DNA of 64,000 bases, taken from contig NZ_FNBU01000012.1 of the NCBI RefSeq assembly GCF_900102435.1, positions 1-64,000 on the forward strand, in the 5' to 3' direction. This DNA is from Sporolituus thermophilus DSM 23256 (GTDB lineage: Bacteria > Bacillota > Negativicutes > Sporomusales > Thermosinaceae). The position numbers and the translations under genes were made by a program. Of this stretch, positions 63,480 to 64,000 are shown piece by piece. Numbering within the stretch: position 1 is the stretch's first letter; each line of letters starts with the position of its first letter. Below the pieces are notes generated by a model. That model searched no databases and was not told where the DNA came from. It was given only the letters and a program-made list of their open reading frames with translations.

Positions 63480-64000
63480 TTACTTTTTGGACGGAGCCAC
63501 TTCTTTTTTAGCGGCATTGATTTCGGCTGAACCTTGGTTATAATCGTTAAAGTTGACCCAAGTCGAATCTTGGATAATCTCCCCGGCTTCGAGAGTCATC
63601 TTCATCATTTCTGCCATTTTGAAGAATTCCTCGTGGGTAATGGTTTCGCCGCCCAGACCGGAAGTAAAACCTTGAATTAGAGGTTTATTCTTAAGTTCGG
63701 ATACGGATGCTCTGGTTTCTACGAGCAGAACGCCGCCGCCGCCAGCTGCTCCATACGAAGTATTGGTATCAATAACACCAACCACTTTGAACTTAGGCAG
63801 AATTTGCTTCAGGGCATCATCCGGGAAGGGGCGGAACCAACGCAGACGGCACATGCCGATTTTATAACCGGCTTTACGAAGATACTTGATGGCGCTGCGA
63901 CAGGTTACCGCATGAGCACCCTGGAGGAGGAACACCATGTCAGCATCTTCAGTCATGTATTCTTCCACAAACGGAGCATATTTACGGCCGAAAATTTTGG
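63480..64000 (-). CDS. porA: Pyruvate:ferredoxin oxidoreductase alpha subunit, C-terminal part (runs off the window)
   Basis: The frame is open to base 64000 (reading IFGRKYAPFVEEYMTEDADM at the edge), so the GTG at 63968 is internal. About 173 residues are visible: VFLLQGAHAVTCRSAIKYLR and RLRWFRPFPDDALKQ, as in the PorA/OorA transketolase-like C-terminal domain, with VIDTNTSYGAAGGGGVLL. It joins PorB in a multi-subunit enzyme; the gamma and delta subunits should lie beyond the window. Confidence 0.9.
   Translation of the reverse strand, partial: KIFGRKYAPFVEEYMTEDADMVFLLQGAHAVTCRSAIKYLRKAGYKIGMCRLRWFRPFPDDALKQILPKFKVVGVIDTNTSYGAAGGGGVLLVETRASVSELKNKPLIQGFTSGLGGETITHEEFFKMAEMMKMTLEAGEIIQDSTWVNFNDYNQGSAEINAAKKEVAPSKK

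Overview
The window looks like a chromosomal segment of an anaerobic, diderm-type Firmicute of the Negativicutes (Sporomusa/Thermosinus/Pelosinus-like). This is an inference. It rests on strong AGGAGG ribosome-binding sites with many TTG and GTG starts, PyrR-type attenuators, a TPP riboswitch, PyrDB/PyrK, a pyruvate:ferredoxin oxidoreductase, a class III hybrid cluster protein, a small siroheme sulfite reductase-like protein and an apparent selenoprotein. There is no rRNA or marker gene here to fix the species. Most genes lie on the minus strand.

Layout. 1-220 is the N-terminus of an ISLre2-type transposase cut by the window edge. 462-9889 (minus) holds a 3D-domain cell-wall hydrolase, ComB-like phosphatase, AllC-like amidohydrolase, small SiR-like protein, a 43-residue membrane ORF, a heterodimeric ABC exporter and a large glutamine synthetase with its own promoter and a leader hairpin. 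10186-13637 has tRNA-Leu, a BASS transporter, ilvD with a 21-residue leader ORF, and an Asp-Phe-Gly-Cys tRNA operon. 13735-14865 is a CheY-like regulator behind an unknown protein with an internal duplication. 14993-17700 (plus) is a NitT/TauT-type ABC importer.

17751-33245 is the pyrimidine locus. carA2-carB2 is followed by pyrK-D-F-E, then tRNA Asp-Gly-Trp, then pyrB-C-carA1-carB1, all on the minus strand. Each pyr operon is preceded by two tandem PyrR-binding hairpin/terminator modules. The second carAB pair has a perfect ARG-box palindrome just downstream of its promoter plus a decayed PyrR module, so carAB1 is probably the pyrimidine copy and carAB2 the arginine copy. A decayed tRNA-Trp copy lies behind carB1.

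33356-48588 carries an AbgA-like amidohydrolase with a DcuC-type carrier, two tRNA-Leu genes, an OppA-like lipoprotein, lytic transglycosylase, coaE, mutM, polA, an L,D-transpeptidase, a PAS histidine kinase (sigma-H-like promoter), a DMT permease and a NamZ-like muramidase. 48712-54390 holds tRNA-Leu, a YgjP-like metalloprotease, a C_GCAxxG_C_C protein, an Old Yellow Enzyme with a MoaD-like small protein, Hcp with two CRP/FNR-type palindromes, and small membrane or unknown genes. 54442-64000 has a DapA-like lyase, a HesB-like selenoprotein gene with an in-frame TGA, an MFS carrier, TPP-riboswitch-controlled cytX, an HPP membrane protein, an SDR epimerase, a lactate permease with a small partner, and porB plus the C-terminal part of porA.

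The most notable items are the TGA-interrupted selenoprotein gene (55499-55822), the divergent regulation of two carAB copies, and the tandem PyrR attenuators. No CRISPR array, prophage or defence island is visible.
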